From positions 1-51,236 of the forward strand of contig CALLBD010000023.1 of the NCBI GenBank assembly GCA_938001915.1: a DNA stretch of 51,236 bases, written 5' to 3'. Every line of letters begins with the position of its first letter. Positions within the stretch are counted from its first letter, which is position 1. The stretch comes from an uncultured Caulobacterales bacterium (GTDB taxonomy: Bacteria > Pseudomonadota > Alphaproteobacteria > Caulobacterales > Maricaulaceae). Made by a program: the position numbers and the translations under genes. Of the stretch, positions 1 through 8,558 are shown in pieces. Under the pieces are notes generated by a model. It made no database searches, was not told the DNA's origin, and saw only the letters and a program-made list of their open reading frames with translations.

Positions 1-116
1 GCAGGATCCGCTTGGGCTGCAATCCGCGCATAATAAGTTGATGGGGCAATCGGCAGAACTCTGCAGATAGGCTCGACCCCGTACTGATCACGATGCGCTG
101 TGATGAAAGCAATCAT
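1..116 (-). CDS. IS3-family transposase OrfB, N-terminal fragment (runs off window)
   Basis: Reading the minus strand from the ATG at 116 gives [20 protein letters not shown] and then [16 protein letters not shown]. This is the characteristic start of IS3-family OrfB, the part before the DDE integrase core. The ATG overlaps a TGA in the ancestral OrfA frame as ATGA, the usual coupling arrangement. The catalytic DDE region lies outside the window, so activity cannot be judged. Confidence 0.82.
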   Translation of the reverse strand, partial: MIAFITAHRDQYGVEPICRVLPIAPSTYYARIAAQADP

Positions 117-480
117 CTCTTGAATGGGCGGTCGAGCTCCGTCCCATTGCCCGGCAGGCAATTGCGCAGCAAATGCCGAGAGGAGGTGCGAAATATGCCG
201 AGGCCTTACGCAGGATCTCATTGGCTTGTCGCAGTTCTTTGTTCTCGCGCTCCAAGGCCTTCAACTTGGCGGCCGCATCTGTCGTCACGCCCGGTCTACC
301 GCCATCATCAATCTCGGCTCGCTTAATCCAATTGTGAAGCGTCTGCGTTGCACATCCAATCTTGGGCGCAATGGACTCAATCGCTGTCCATCGGGACGTA
401 TGCTCGCCCTGATGCTCCATCACCATCCGAACGGCCCGCGCGCGCACCTCAGGTGAAAATCTGTTCCTCGTATTGCTCAT
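88..480 (-). CDS. IS3-family transposase OrfA, altered C-terminus
   Basis: This is the 130-aa small ORF of an IS3-type transposase. The N-terminal half is a helix-turn-helix that binds the IS ends ([13 protein letters not shown], then [12 protein letters not shown]). It is followed by a leucine-zipper-like coiled coil around residues 70-93 ([20 protein letters not shown]). Up to KASAYFA it looks normal. The family usually continues with about a dozen residues ending near ELDRPFKR and a stop that overlaps the OrfB start. Here those codons are present at 113-140 but in a different frame. They are separated from KASAYFA by about 41-46 extra bases, so the protein ends in an unrelated 30-residue tail. 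This may be an inactivating insertion or an unusual frameshift region. Confidence 0.85.
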   Translation of the reverse strand: MSNTRNRFSPEVRARAVRMVMEHQGEHTSRWTAIESIAPKIGCATQTLHNWIKRAEIDDGGRPGVTTDAAAKLKALERENKELRQANEILRKASAYFAPPLGICCAIACRAMGRSSTAHSRDDCFHHSAS

Positions 481-1363
481 AATGACTCCTGTTACTATAC
501 GTTAGAAGTCTCCAGCAAACTCGGGGCGGTTCAAACTTACAATTTTCTAAACCCAGACCCATTCCAATCTTAGACGAAATAACGCGTCTAGTAATTTTCT
601 GCTGCAGCTCCTCGCCAATTAAATTGAACAAATGTGACAGCTTAACTTTTAAATCCTTCTTTACATCTCGTTTTGAATGGTATTCATTTTGATAATCCAC
701 ATCACCCTTCCCAATTGCAATAGTTAAACTAATTTCGACCTCCTCATCTAATTTAGATATTGGAAGTACAGCCTTAGTTCGTTGTGAGGCTAACTGAGAC
801 TTTAGCTTATCATTTTCAGTACGGAATTCATTCAATTGCTCAAGAATTTCAATAGAAGCCACTTTGTTCGCCCTTACCCAACCAGTAGCAGGAAATAATT
901 GAATGGTTTTTGGCAATGCAAGAGCAATATGACCAGCTAGCTCTTCTGGTTTATTCCAAAATTTTACCATTCTTCCAGTACATACTTTTTTACGAAAATT
1001 CTGTAATTTTATTCGTAAGGCATTGTCCATATCGGTCTTCTCAGCCGCAAGTGAGTCCGGGCTTCCATGAACGAGCGCTATAATCTTCTTTCCCGTATCG
1101 TTAGCATAATCGAATTCTTTCTCAGTATAACTAATCTCTTCATCAGCAAGGCTACCATAGCGTCCACCTAAAATTAGAACATAATAATCACTGTCATCAA
1201 TTACCTTTTCTAGAAAAGGCCATTGCTCTTCATCGATAGCGGAAAAGAACTCCATACCAGATGGGAAATGCCCCATCTCCATTAGTGTTCGCATTATTAT
1301 TTGTCGTTCTGCTTTCAAGTCGGCGAAAGTTGAACTTAAGAATATCTGATATCTCTTATCCAC
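449..1363 (-). CDS. DUF4062 domain protein, 3' end cut off by the IS
   Basis: The first ~276 residues are native. They begin with the DUF4062 signature ([17 protein letters not shown], then [13 protein letters not shown], then [13 protein letters not shown] and [10 protein letters not shown]). DUF4062 is a TIR-like nucleotide-related fold often found at the N-terminus of larger STAND or defence-type proteins (established knowledge). From base 533 downward the frame reads into the IS, adding about 28 foreign residues before the stop at 449. The remaining C-terminal part of the original gene must lie on the far side of the IS. The gene is clearly richer in A+T than its neighbours, which suggests horizontal origin. 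It is probably non-functional or retains only the N-terminal domain. Confidence 0.85.
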   Translation of the reverse strand: MDKRYQIFLSSTFADLKAERQIIMRTLMEMGHFPSGMEFFSAIDEEQWPFLEKVIDDSDYYVLILGGRYGSLADEEISYTEKEFDYANDTGKKIIALVHGSPDSLAAEKTDMDNALRIKLQNFRKKVCTGRMVKFWNKPEELAGHIALALPKTIQLFPATGWVRANKVASIEILEQLNEFRTENDKLKSQLASQRTKAVLPISKLDEEVEISLTIAIGKGDVDYQNEYHSKRDVKKDLKVKLSHLFNLIGEELQQKITRRVISSKIGMGLGLENCKFEPPRVCWRLLTYSNRSHYEQYEEQIFT

Positions 1364-1430
1364 GTTACCGTGTATCAGTGGATTCTATATCAGCCTCAAG
1401 ATAAAGTTATATATCAACCCCTCCCCAATC

Positions 1431-1513
1431 GTCATCCTAGGCCTTGTGCCTAGGACCTTTACTCCCCCACTCCCCATCACATCAAAGGTCCTCGGGACAG
1501 GCCCGAGGATGAC
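1431..1513. repeat. Paired REP-like palindromes, locus 1
   Basis: Two imperfect palindromic units face each other. Unit one (1431-1460) has stem CCTAGGC/GCCTAGG. Unit two (1484-1513) is its inverted relative, with stem CCTCGGG/CCCGAGG. Both begin with GTCATCCT when read outward-in and both end in AGGACCTTT. The spacer is 23 bases. The same architecture recurs at 27461-27539 and 28153-28308. Such units are common in alphaproteobacterial intergenic regions. The pair lies between the DUF4062 gene and the end of the EF-hand gene and could act as a transcription end or nucleoid-protein site. Confidence 0.85.
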
Positions 1514-1530
1514 ATAGTGGGTAGCTTTCC

Positions 1531-2211
1531 CTACCGCCGCAGGTCCTCGCCCACTTCCTCAAACCGCGTCACCTGCCGTGCCTCCCGCATAAACCCCGTC
1601 AGCGCCCGCTCGACTTCTTCCCGCGCCACGGTGCCATCCCCATCTAAATCAAAGAGCATGAGATAGCTTTCTATGGGGAAGATATTTTCTTCTGGCTGTG
1701 CGGAAAAAAGCTCTTGGCCAAATGCGACACTCTCCTCGAAGGACATTAAGGCCTCTTGGGCCGCGCTAAATTCAAATATGGCGCCCAGAGGTTTTGGGGT
1801 TGCGCCGCCGAGTTTCACGTCGAGGCGGGTGATAAAGCCCTCGGTATTTAATTTCGCCGACACAATACCGCCGCGCGCGGGCTGGGGGCCGCTGGCGATT
1901 TGGCGTTGCACATAGGCCTGGACGGCGTCAGACGTAACGGGGCCAGAAGCGGCCACATCCTCATAGGCTTGCAGGAATAATTTCGCGGTGAAGGCCGGGT
2001 TTTTCCTCAGGGCGATTTGATAGGTGGGACTAAGGGCGTCTGGTAAATAGGGCGATGACGCAGGCGCCATGGCGCGGGTCGTCAAAACCTGCTGTGCCTT
2101 GGCCGAAGCTAGAGGGTATCGCCCAAGAAGCCCCGCCCCAATTAGGGCGCAGGCGAGAACCGCGTAACTTTGACCGCGCGTGATGCGCGGCGCGCGTCTA
2201 GGGTGAAACAT
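1531..2211 (-). CDS. EF-hand domain protein, secreted or membrane-anchored
   Basis: This 226-aa protein has an N-terminal hydrophobic segment (residues ~15-38) that looks like an uncleaved or Sec signal. It has one canonical EF-hand calcium loop at about residues 188-199 (DLDGDGTVAREE, with Asp at 1, 3 and 5 and Glu at 12). A second site near residues 118-130 (AKLNTEGFITRL) aligns with a real EF-hand in the neighbouring paralogue but lacks the acidic ligands, so it is degenerate. It overlaps the upstream paralogue by 14 bases and is probably co-transcribed and translationally coupled. It is likely a periplasmic calcium-binding protein; no enzymatic domain is visible. Confidence 0.8.
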   Translation of the reverse strand: MFHPRRAPRITRGQSYAVLACALIGAGLLGRYPLASAKAQQVLTTRAMAPASSPYLPDALSPTYQIALRKNPAFTAKLFLQAYEDVAASGPVTSDAVQAYVQRQIASGPQPARGGIVSAKLNTEGFITRLDVKLGGATPKPLGAIFEFSAAQEALMSFEESVAFGQELFSAQPEENIFPIESYLMLFDLDGDGTVAREEVERALTGFMREARQVTRFEEVGEDLRR

Positions 2212-2857
2212 GTGCCCCCCTCAGCGCGGTTTTGGGCTGTTCGTCGCCTTCCACATAGTCTCGCAGGGCTTTAGTCATTTCGGCGCGCAGAACCGTCCCA
2301 TCCGCATTTAAATCGAACAACATAAGATAGCTGCCAATAGGGGCGATGTCGGATTTCATTCGGGCCGCCTTTAGGGCGCTTGCGAAATCATAGGCTTCGG
2401 CAAGGGAGATATACCCATCTTGATTTTTATCATGACTGAACAACCCGTCCAATCGCCGCGCCTTTTTATATCCATTGGGCAAGCGGGGCAGTACGGCAAA
2501 TTCGGCGGGCGTAATCAGGCTATCGCCATTTAAATCGCTGGCCATGATATCCGAGAGGAATTGCGCGCGGGCAGCCGCGGCCTCGAGGTGGATATAGTTT
2601 TTCACGGACTCTGTGGTGACAGGTCCCGCGCGGCTAAAGCCATCATGCGCGCGTAAAATGCGCTGTGCGGTTTGTTTGGGATTGCGTTGAAAAGCTTTTT
2701 CTAAACTATCGTCAAAGCGCTGGGGCAGATCTACGGCGCGCGCACCTGTTGGCGTAAGAGCGGCGGATTGGGACCTCTCACCTTGGCATCCTAGGAGGAG
2801 TATCGCAGAAATGACCGCAAATGTCGTAAAAGTCTTTAACACATCTTTTAGTTGCAT
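2198..2857 (-). CDS. EF-hand lipoprotein
   Basis: A longer open frame begins at 2944, directly against the divergent gene at 2945. The ATG at 2857 is preferred because it opens a lipoprotein signal peptide (MQLKDVLKTF, then ISAILLLGCQ, lipobox LLGC) and leaves room for promoters. Three EF-hand loops are visible: SDLNGDSLITPAEF, SHDKNQDGYISLAEA and FDLNADGTVLRAEM. The protein should be lipid-anchored and bind calcium in the periplasm. It shares its layout with the downstream EF-hand gene (GPVT near the start of a helix, SYLMLFDL before the last loop), so the two are tandem paralogues. Confidence 0.82.
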   Translation of the reverse strand: MQLKDVLKTFTTFAVISAILLLGCQGERSQSAALTPTGARAVDLPQRFDDSLEKAFQRNPKQTAQRILRAHDGFSRAGPVTTESVKNYIHLEAAAARAQFLSDIMASDLNGDSLITPAEFAVLPRLPNGYKKARRLDGLFSHDKNQDGYISLAEAYDFASALKAARMKSDIAPIGSYLMLFDLNADGTVLRAEMTKALRDYVEGDEQPKTALRGAHVSP

Positions 2858-2944
2858 CAATCGGTAAATATCTTGTAAACGCGACGGAACCCTATAGGGG
2901 CGGACCGCAGAGACTACCCTTGTAAGATTCACGCGAGAGCGCAT

Positions 2945-3202
2945 ATGACAGAGTTCAAAACAGGCACAGTCGTCCGCCTAAAATCCGGCAGCCCAAAGAT
3001 GACCGTGAAGGGCCGTGATGGCGGCACGCTTGACGGTGAGGGAGAAAATATTATCTGGGCGGTGCAATGGATTGACCGCAATGGGAAATTACAAAGCGAT
3101 AGTTTCCACGAAGATATGCTCGATATTTTTGTACCTAAAGCAAGAGACGACCACGGCGCTAAACCGCGCCGCGATAAAAACCGCGACCCGAAATTTTATT
3201 GA
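2945..3202 (+). CDS. DUF2158 (YodC-like) small protein
   Basis: The 85-aa protein has the DUF2158 pattern: GTVVRLKSGSPKMTVKG, then WAVQWIDRNGKLQSDSF followed by HEDML. This is a small SH3-like beta-barrel family of unknown role, widespread in proteobacteria. The tail (residues 62-85) is highly charged and basic. It is transcribed divergently from the EF-hand lipoprotein and ends three bases before the convergent SDR gene. Confidence 0.85.
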   Translation: MTEFKTGTVVRLKSGSPKMTVKGRDGGTLDGEGENIIWAVQWIDRNGKLQSDSFHEDMLDIFVPKARDDHGAKPRRDKNRDPKFY

Positions 3203-3205
3203 GGG

Positions 3206-3985
3206 TTAGGCGGGCGCCGCAGCGCTTCCTGCGAGCAACCCGCCGTCCAGCATGAGTTCCGCGCCCGTCATATAAGCGGCTTCATCACTGGCGAGCATGA
3301 GCGCGACCGCTGCAACCTCTTCCGCTGTGCCGAAGCGCTTCAGGGGTGTGTCGGCGACAAAGCGCGCCATGCGGGCTTCGCGGTCAGCGCCCTGCCCTAA
3401 CAGCGGCTCCCACATGGGCGTTAGAATGGCGGCGGGATGAAGTGAGTTACAGCGAATATTTAAGCCCTGCTGCGCGCAATACAGCGCGACGGTTTTCGTA
3501 TGATTGCGAATGGCGGCTTTGGACGCAGCATAGGCGGCCGCGGCCGGGATGCCGACAAGACCCGAACGCGAGGAGATATTGATGATGGCGCCTGATCTCT
3601 TTTGTCGCATCACGCGAATAGCATAGCGGCAACCGAGGAAAGTCCCATCCGTATTTGTGCGGTGGACCCGCCGCCAGTCCTCTAGCGTCGCATGTTCAGG
3701 ATCATGGGGCGCGGCGTTCGTTTCAAATCCCGTAATGCCCGCATTATTCACAACCACATCCATTTCAGGATAGTCTCTTGCAAGGGCCGTCCACTGGGAC
3801 TCCTGCGCGATATCTAATTCATAGGACGTTCCGCCCAGCCGCTGGGCTGTGTCTTGTACCGCCGCATAATCAATATCTGAAAGGATAACTGACGCGCCTT
3901 CGCCGATGAAGGCGGCCGCGATGGCCTCGCCAATACCGCGCGCTGCGCCTGTGACGAGGCAGCGCTTATTCTCTAAACGTTTCAT
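3206..3985 (-). CDS. SDR family NAD(P)-dependent oxidoreductase
   Basis: This classical short-chain dehydrogenase of about 259 residues has the Rossmann glycine motif TGAARGIG near the N-terminus, NNAG, the catalytic Ser in NISSRSG, and YAASK (catalytic Tyr and Lys). The C-terminal region ([20 protein letters not shown], then [10 protein letters not shown]) is typical of the FabG/cyclopentanol-dehydrogenase-like subgroup. The frame can start at a TTG at 3997. The ATG at 3985 is preferred because a TGGA purine-rich stretch lies about eight bases upstream. The substrate cannot be told from sequence. It is convergent with the DUF2158 gene. Confidence 0.9.
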   Translation of the reverse strand: MKRLENKRCLVTGAARGIGEAIAAAFIGEGASVILSDIDYAAVQDTAQRLGGTSYELDIAQESQWTALARDYPEMDVVVNNAGITGFETNAAPHDPEHATLEDWRRVHRTNTDGTFLGCRYAIRVMRQKRSGAIINISSRSGLVGIPAAAAYAASKAAIRNHTKTVALYCAQQGLNIRCNSLHPAAILTPMWEPLLGQGADREARMARFVADTPLKRFGTAEEVAAVALMLASDEAAYMTGAELMLDGGLLAGSAAAPA

Positions 3986-4090
3986 GTAATATTCCAATAT
4001 GAGAGAGCCCCATTAACGGGGCTGAAAAAAGTCTAAGCGAAATGTTGGACTTAGTTGTTCATTGTCTCTCACCCTATTGGAGGGGTCACC

Positions 4091-5317
4091 TTAGGCTTGA
4101 GGTTTCGTTTTAGCAAGTGGATTGGGTTTGGATTTTGTCGGCATGGGTTTTGGCGGCTTGGATTTTGGCGGCGGCGTCTCATTTGACAGGCGCGCATTGA
4201 CCAAATCTGGCGTTGAGAGGTCCACCCCTTCCGCAACAGAGGCCGCGAAGACAGCCTCATTCACCTTATATAGCGTGCCCATTAAATGCCGCCGAATTGT
4301 GGCCGTGACTTTGGTGTTGGGAATACGCTCCAGATAAGCCCACATTGTATATTCAAGCGCATAATCCCCCGCATTGGTCAGGGCCCATTCAAACGGCTTA
4401 TTCTTATTTATTTTTATCTCATCATTGCCTTGGCAAGCTTCATAGCTGCGCGTGAACATATCGCCGATATTTTTCCGAAATGCGGCAAATTCCACCTCAC
4501 GGGCCGTGCGGTCCTCGCTCAATTCGGGATAGCCAATATTATATTTAAAGGCCTGACGCACGCCGTCCGAGCTGGCAACACGCGAGAGATTATCAATGCG
4601 GCTTTGGATGAATTGCGTATTGCGCAGTAAGGTTCGCTGATTATGGCGTACATCATATAGCACAGCATAGATAAGCGTCACGCGCGCGATAATATATTCA
4701 TTGGGATGCCCATCAATAACCACCACATCACCATCCACCAACATCTCACTATTGAGAATGATGAGTCCGCTGACAATATCCGGGGCCCAAATGGAGCTCG
4801 TGAAGCCAAGAAAGACCAGTAAAATTCCGATAATACCCGTTGTCTCCAGCAGGCTATTGGCCTCCCAGACCTGAATTAACGCATAGATGATTGTGAGAAC
4901 AATCATGGCCAAAACCACGATATTCACAAGGCGCGAATTATAGGTTTCAATATAGGCGGTTTTTTCATCAATCTCCCGCGTTTTCCCGAAGCGTTTTCGC
5001 GTAAAGGTCCCGCTCGCACTGTAAAAAAAGACGCCCGTATAGATAATCATCAAACTGAGACCGAGCTTAATTAAATAGCCGCTCTCATAGCTGGCAAAGG
5101 TTTGGCGGATGCCAAAATCAACGACTTGCAACGCGAGCACCAGTAGGTTGAGCGCCTGCGCAATTTTTATCTTCGTTTTATTATCCTGCCCCGGCGCAAT
5201 GAAATTGATGATAGGACGGGAGAGAAACAGGAGTATGATATTCAAAAAGAACAATACGCTTAACACAGGGCGGTCGCCCGATGTTAATTCAGTCAGCAAT
5301 TCTCGTAAAAATTCCAA
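4091..5317 (-). CDS. MscS-family mechanosensitive ion channel
   Basis: This 408-aa inner-membrane protein has hydrophobic segments at roughly residues 18-40, 52-70, 82-100, 130-150 and 157-187. The last is followed by the MscS beta-domain region (SGLIILNSEMLVDGDVVVID). The pore-lining helix lies around GILLVFLGFTSSIWAPDIVS. The C-terminal ~30 residues are a low-complexity Pro/Lys tail (PPPKSKPPKPMPTKSKP). The family opens on membrane tension to release osmolytes. It stands alone on its strand between the SDR gene and the divergent helicase. Confidence 0.88.
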   Translation of the reverse strand: MEFLRELLTELTSGDRPVLSVLFFLNIILLFLSRPIINFIAPGQDNKTKIKIAQALNLLVLALQVVDFGIRQTFASYESGYLIKLGLSLMIIYTGVFFYSASGTFTRKRFGKTREIDEKTAYIETYNSRLVNIVVLAMIVLTIIYALIQVWEANSLLETTGIIGILLVFLGFTSSIWAPDIVSGLIILNSEMLVDGDVVVIDGHPNEYIIARVTLIYAVLYDVRHNQRTLLRNTQFIQSRIDNLSRVASSDGVRQAFKYNIGYPELSEDRTAREVEFAAFRKNIGDMFTRSYEACQGNDEIKINKNKPFEWALTNAGDYALEYTMWAYLERIPNTKVTATIRRHLMGTLYKVNEAVFAASVAEGVDLSTPDLVNARLSNETPPPKSKPPKPMPTKSKPNPLAKTKPQA

Positions 5318-5481
5318 AACCCACTCCTCCTTACTGGGCCTTTGTAAACAGGGCGGCGATGAAAGACCAGAGCGCGGGCCGTAAAAGAGCTGCGCCGTAA
5401 ATTTGACAAGCTCCCGCTTGCCGCCTACGCGCCGCCCTACTCCTTGGCCGTGACGGGCCTTTCTGCCGCTCGGACTGTGCC

Positions 5482-7107
5482 ATGAAAACTTTTGCTGAGC
5501 TTGAATTGGCCGAACCCTTAGCGCGCGCGCTCAAAGACCTCGGCCATGATACGCCGACGCCCATCCAAGCCCAAGCCATCCCGCCCGCCCTAGACGGCCG
5601 CGACGTCATGGGCATTGCGCAGACGGGGACAGGCAAAACGGCGGGCTTTACCCTGCCGACCCTGACGCATATTTTTAACGAGGACCAAGACCCGCCCAAA
5701 CGCGGCGCGCGCGTTCTGGCCCTTGCGCCGACACGCGAGCTTGCGAGCCAAATCGCAGAGAGCGTACGCAGCTATGGCCGCCACATGCCGCATCTCTCAG
5801 TCGCGTGCGTCTTTGGCGGCGTGCCGATTGCGCGGCAGATTAAGCGGCTGACGGGCGGAAATGATGTTTTGGTCGCGACGCCCGGACGGCTCATCGATTT
5901 GCTGGACCGCAAAGCCATTCGGCTCGATGAAGTTGAAGTTCTGATTTTGGACGAAGCCGACCAAATGCTGGATATGGGGTTTATCCATGCACTGAAGAAG
6001 ATCGTGAAAGTCCTCCCGCGCGAACGCCAGACGCTCTTTTTCTCGGCCACCCTCGCCCCGAAAATCAAAACGCTGTCTAAGCAATTCCTCGATGACCCCG
6101 TCCATGTCTCGGTCACGCCCGCCAATAAAACGGCGGATAAAGTCACGCAGCGCATTTACAAAATGTCGCGCGGCGGCAAGCAAGACCGCCTCGCGGTGGA
6201 ATTACTGCGCGAGGGCGTGGGCCGCTCTCTTGTCTTCACGCGGACGAAGCACGGCGCAGACCGCGTGGTCAAACGCCTCGCGAAAGTCGGCATTCGGGCC
6301 GTGGCTATCCACGGCAATAAAAACCAGAACCAGCGCACACGCGCGCTCGACGCCTTTAAATCTGGCGACGTACAAACCCTCGTCGCGACGGATGTGGCGG
6401 CGCGCGGGATTGATATTCCGCTCATCACCCATGTCTTTAATTATGAACTGCCCAATGTGCCCGAACAATATGTGCACCGCATTGGCCGCACCGCCCGCGC
6501 CGAAGCCGAAGGGATTGCCATTAGTTTCGTGGCTACGGAAAAAGACTCGGATGAAGCAAAATATCTGCGCGATATTGAAAAGCTCCTAAAGGTCAAAATT
6601 CCCGAAGGCGACGCGCCCGAAGATTTAGCCGAAGCCTTCAAAGCTATGCGTGCGCGCAAAGCCCTGCCCAAACCCGAAGCGCCAAAACCTGATGCGCGAA
6701 AAGGACGCGGGAAATCCAAGAAGAAAAAGAAAGCCCGTTTCAGCAAAGACCGCGAGAAAAAAGCCGGTAGCGAAAGCAAAAAAGGCGCGAGCCAAACACG
6801 AGGCCGCGGCAACCCGTCTCGTGCCCTCCCTAAAGGCGACGACGCGCCAACCCGCAATACGCCCTCAAGAGAGGGTCGCAGCCGCAAAGCTCCGACTAAG
6901 GACAGCGGCCCGAAGAAAGACGGCGGCAAACCCGCAAAAATGTCAGGCGCAGCCAGCACCGAAACGCGCGGCCGCAAAAAGACAGGCAGCAAATCCGCCC
7001 CGTCAGGCAATAGAGGTTCAGGCGGCGACGGCGCGCCCAAGAGACGGCGGAATAATCGGCGGAGAAAAGGCCCTGGCGGCGGGCCGAAGAGTGGTGATCG
7101 GTCATAA
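5482..7107 (+). CDS. DEAD-box ATP-dependent RNA helicase (RhlE-like)
   Basis: All helicase motifs are present: Q motif (TPTPIQAQAIP, ~25-34), motif I AQTGTGKT (46-53), PTRELA (83-88), TPGR, DEAD (157-160), SAT (188-190), ARGIDIP and HRIGRTAR. After about residue 395 the protein becomes a long Lys/Arg/Gly-rich disordered tail to residue 541, typical of alphaproteobacterial RhlE-type helicases that act in RNA decay and ribosome assembly. The ATG at 5482 matches the family start (FAELELAEPLARAL). The gene diverges from the MscS gene across a 164-bp spacer that should hold both promoters. Confidence 0.93.
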   Translation: MKTFAELELAEPLARALKDLGHDTPTPIQAQAIPPALDGRDVMGIAQTGTGKTAGFTLPTLTHIFNEDQDPPKRGARVLALAPTRELASQIAESVRSYGRHMPHLSVACVFGGVPIARQIKRLTGGNDVLVATPGRLIDLLDRKAIRLDEVEVLILDEADQMLDMGFIHALKKIVKVLPRERQTLFFSATLAPKIKTLSKQFLDDPVHVSVTPANKTADKVTQRIYKMSRGGKQDRLAVELLREGVGRSLVFTRTKHGADRVVKRLAKVGIRAVAIHGNKNQNQRTRALDAFKSGDVQTLVATDVAARGIDIPLITHVFNYELPNVPEQYVHRIGRTARAEAEGIAISFVATEKDSDEAKYLRDIEKLLKVKIPEGDAPEDLAEAFKAMRARKALPKPEAPKPDARKGRGKSKKKKKARFSKDREKKAGSESKKGASQTRGRGNPSRALPKGDDAPTRNTPSREGRSRKAPTKDSGPKKDGGKPAKMSGAASTETRGRKKTGSKSAPSGNRGSGGDGAPKRRRNNRRRKGPGGGPKSGDRS

Positions 7108-7187
7108 AATTTAGTTTGGGGCGAAGCTATAAATTTGCAGGATTATAGATAAATACCTTCATCCTACTGGTCCTCAGTGAGGCGACA

Positions 7188-7640
7188 TTACGCTTTTCTA
7201 TTTGCTTCTTGCTTAGCCCGCCTTAGTGCTCTTTTATTGACATATGGCCTGAGGTCACCGGCTCCCATCCCATTTGGCGAAAGCAGTATTGAACCCGGCG
7301 AGGCTTCAGCAATCGCCATCTCAATTTTTTCCCACCAATACACACAGTATGACATTTGATAATTCCTACCAGCTTGAGAAAACTTAGATGGCAGATAAAT
7401 AGCAATTAGCCCTTTTTGAGAAATCTGACTAACAAGCGCCTCTCTGTCTAGCATGGCTCTATCGCCAGAAATAATTGCATTCCCGCCTGTTCGGGCAAAT
7501 GTCGCTATCCAGTCCTCGTCTGCACGACCATTTAAATTTGCGGACCTAACGGTATCGAATTGCCAGTTGGGGCTAAGAAAATTCTCAGCAATTTGCCGTA
7601 CAATCTTAGGCGAAATCATTTCGTCAGCGATAATCCTCAA
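7188..7640 (-). CDS. PIN-like toxin of a type II toxin-antitoxin pair (VapC45/DUF5615-like)
   Basis: The 150-aa protein begins with IIADEMISPKIVRQIAENF, resembling PIN-like DUF5615/VapC45 toxins in which an early Asp is a metal ligand. Further acidic positions occur in RADEDWIATFAR and IISGDRAMLDRE. The family acts as a ribonuclease (established knowledge). Its start overlaps the stop of the upstream DUF433 gene by four bases (ATGA), the usual antitoxin-first arrangement. It is richer in A+T than the flanking genes. The exact family assignment is from motif layout only. Confidence 0.72.
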   Translation of the reverse strand: MRIIADEMISPKIVRQIAENFLSPNWQFDTVRSANLNGRADEDWIATFARTGGNAIISGDRAMLDREALVSQISQKGLIAIYLPSKFSQAGRNYQMSYCVYWWEKIEMAIAEASPGSILLSPNGMGAGDLRPYVNKRALRRAKQEANRKA

Positions 7641-8335
7641 CCATCTAACCTAAGCTCAAAGTCCACGGCCTCTCGAACGAATTCTTCTTCGACTTCATAC
7701 CAATCAGCAGCAGCGGCATAACTAAAAGCCTCAGCTTTGCAGATACCAAATAAGGCTTTAGTGGGAATCTTTATTGGCTCAATACTTGGTTGTCCGTGAG
7801 CTATACGAGGGTCAACGATAACATGTGGGTTGTCATTGGGTTCAGGCCGCCAGTTTTTTGCAAGCCCACTCGTCGGGTCAAACACAACACCCTGAGCTAG
7901 AAAGTCTTCCACAACTTCATAAAAAGACATTTGTCCAGTCAGCATATCTTCTAGTGAAGTATCGTTTTCTTCTCTGCTTACCTCACTAAATATTGACTTA
8001 CGGTCAGTTTTAAATTTGACGTTTGAAAGCGCGAATGGATGTTCTGTATCGAGCCGCTCTCTTGCCTTTGCAGCAATCTTCCTCAAGTTTTGAAGACTAA
8101 TGTTTTGTTTTCTGAAATAAGCAACAAATCGGATTTCCATTAAATCCCAAAAACCGACATCCCGTGTTTCTTTATATTGCTTTACAAGTGTGGGGCTAAA
8201 ATTACCGTGCCCCAGCCAACGATGCACCATTGTTGAGCTACTAAGGCCAAGTAAACGACTTGCCTCAGAAGCGGTATAAAACCCGCCCACTAACGGTTTT
8301 GCCGTATTTATGTCGGTTGTCGCGACGTTCATCAT
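7637..8335 (-). CDS. Antitoxin with N-terminal HTH and C-terminal DUF433 domain
   Basis: Of 232 residues, the N-terminal part (YTASEASRLLGLSSSTMVHR) is a MerR-like helix-turn-helix. The C-terminal part (VIVDPRIAHGQPSIEPIKIP to EEEFVREAVDFELRL) has the DUF433 pattern found in antitoxins paired with PIN-like toxins. It should bind DNA to autorepress the operon and bind the toxin. It overlaps the toxin gene by four bases. The AT-rich 220 bp upstream (8336-8558) is the likely promoter/operator region; no distinct operator palindrome was recognised there. Confidence 0.75.
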   Translation of the reverse strand: MMNVATTDINTAKPLVGGFYTASEASRLLGLSSSTMVHRWLGHGNFSPTLVKQYKETRDVGFWDLMEIRFVAYFRKQNISLQNLRKIAAKARERLDTEHPFALSNVKFKTDRKSIFSEVSREENDTSLEDMLTGQMSFYEVVEDFLAQGVVFDPTSGLAKNWRPEPNDNPHVIVDPRIAHGQPSIEPIKIPTKALFGICKAEAFSYAAAADWYEVEEEFVREAVDFELRLDG

Positions 8336-8558
8336 AGTAGATTCTTATATGTTGCCATCAAAATATGCCACCGAAAAAAGTTTAAAGTCCTTTAAGGTTG
8401 TAGAAAAATCCAGGATTGATGTAGGATTTTAAGTGGCTCAAGCTACACACATAAACACTTGCCTGCGATGCCTTGAACGTCCTCTCATGCCGTTCCACAT
8501 TTCAATACGTCGGGAACCCCATAAAACCGCTGTTTCAAAAAACATAATCCTCACATTC

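Larger units (their letters stand above)
1..533 (-). mobile_element. IS3-family insertion sequence, partial (left end and orfA, start of orfB)
   Basis: The element carries an OrfA with a helix-turn-helix and coiled coil, followed by an OrfB start, both on the minus strand. Its upstream terminus is visible: read on the minus strand from 533, the sequence starts TGAACCGCCCCGAGTTTG, which matches the usual TGAACCGCCCCG-type end of this IS3 subgroup (established knowledge). Position 533 is therefore taken as the exact boundary. The other end lies beyond base 1, so target-site duplication cannot be checked. The element is inserted inside the DUF4062 gene that starts at 1363 and lies in the same orientation. 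Confidence 0.88.

Noticed and set aside
4006-4023. AGCCCC/GGGGCT hairpin between the MscS and SDR genes
   Set aside because: There is no T-run on the correct side for either strand, so it is not called a terminator.
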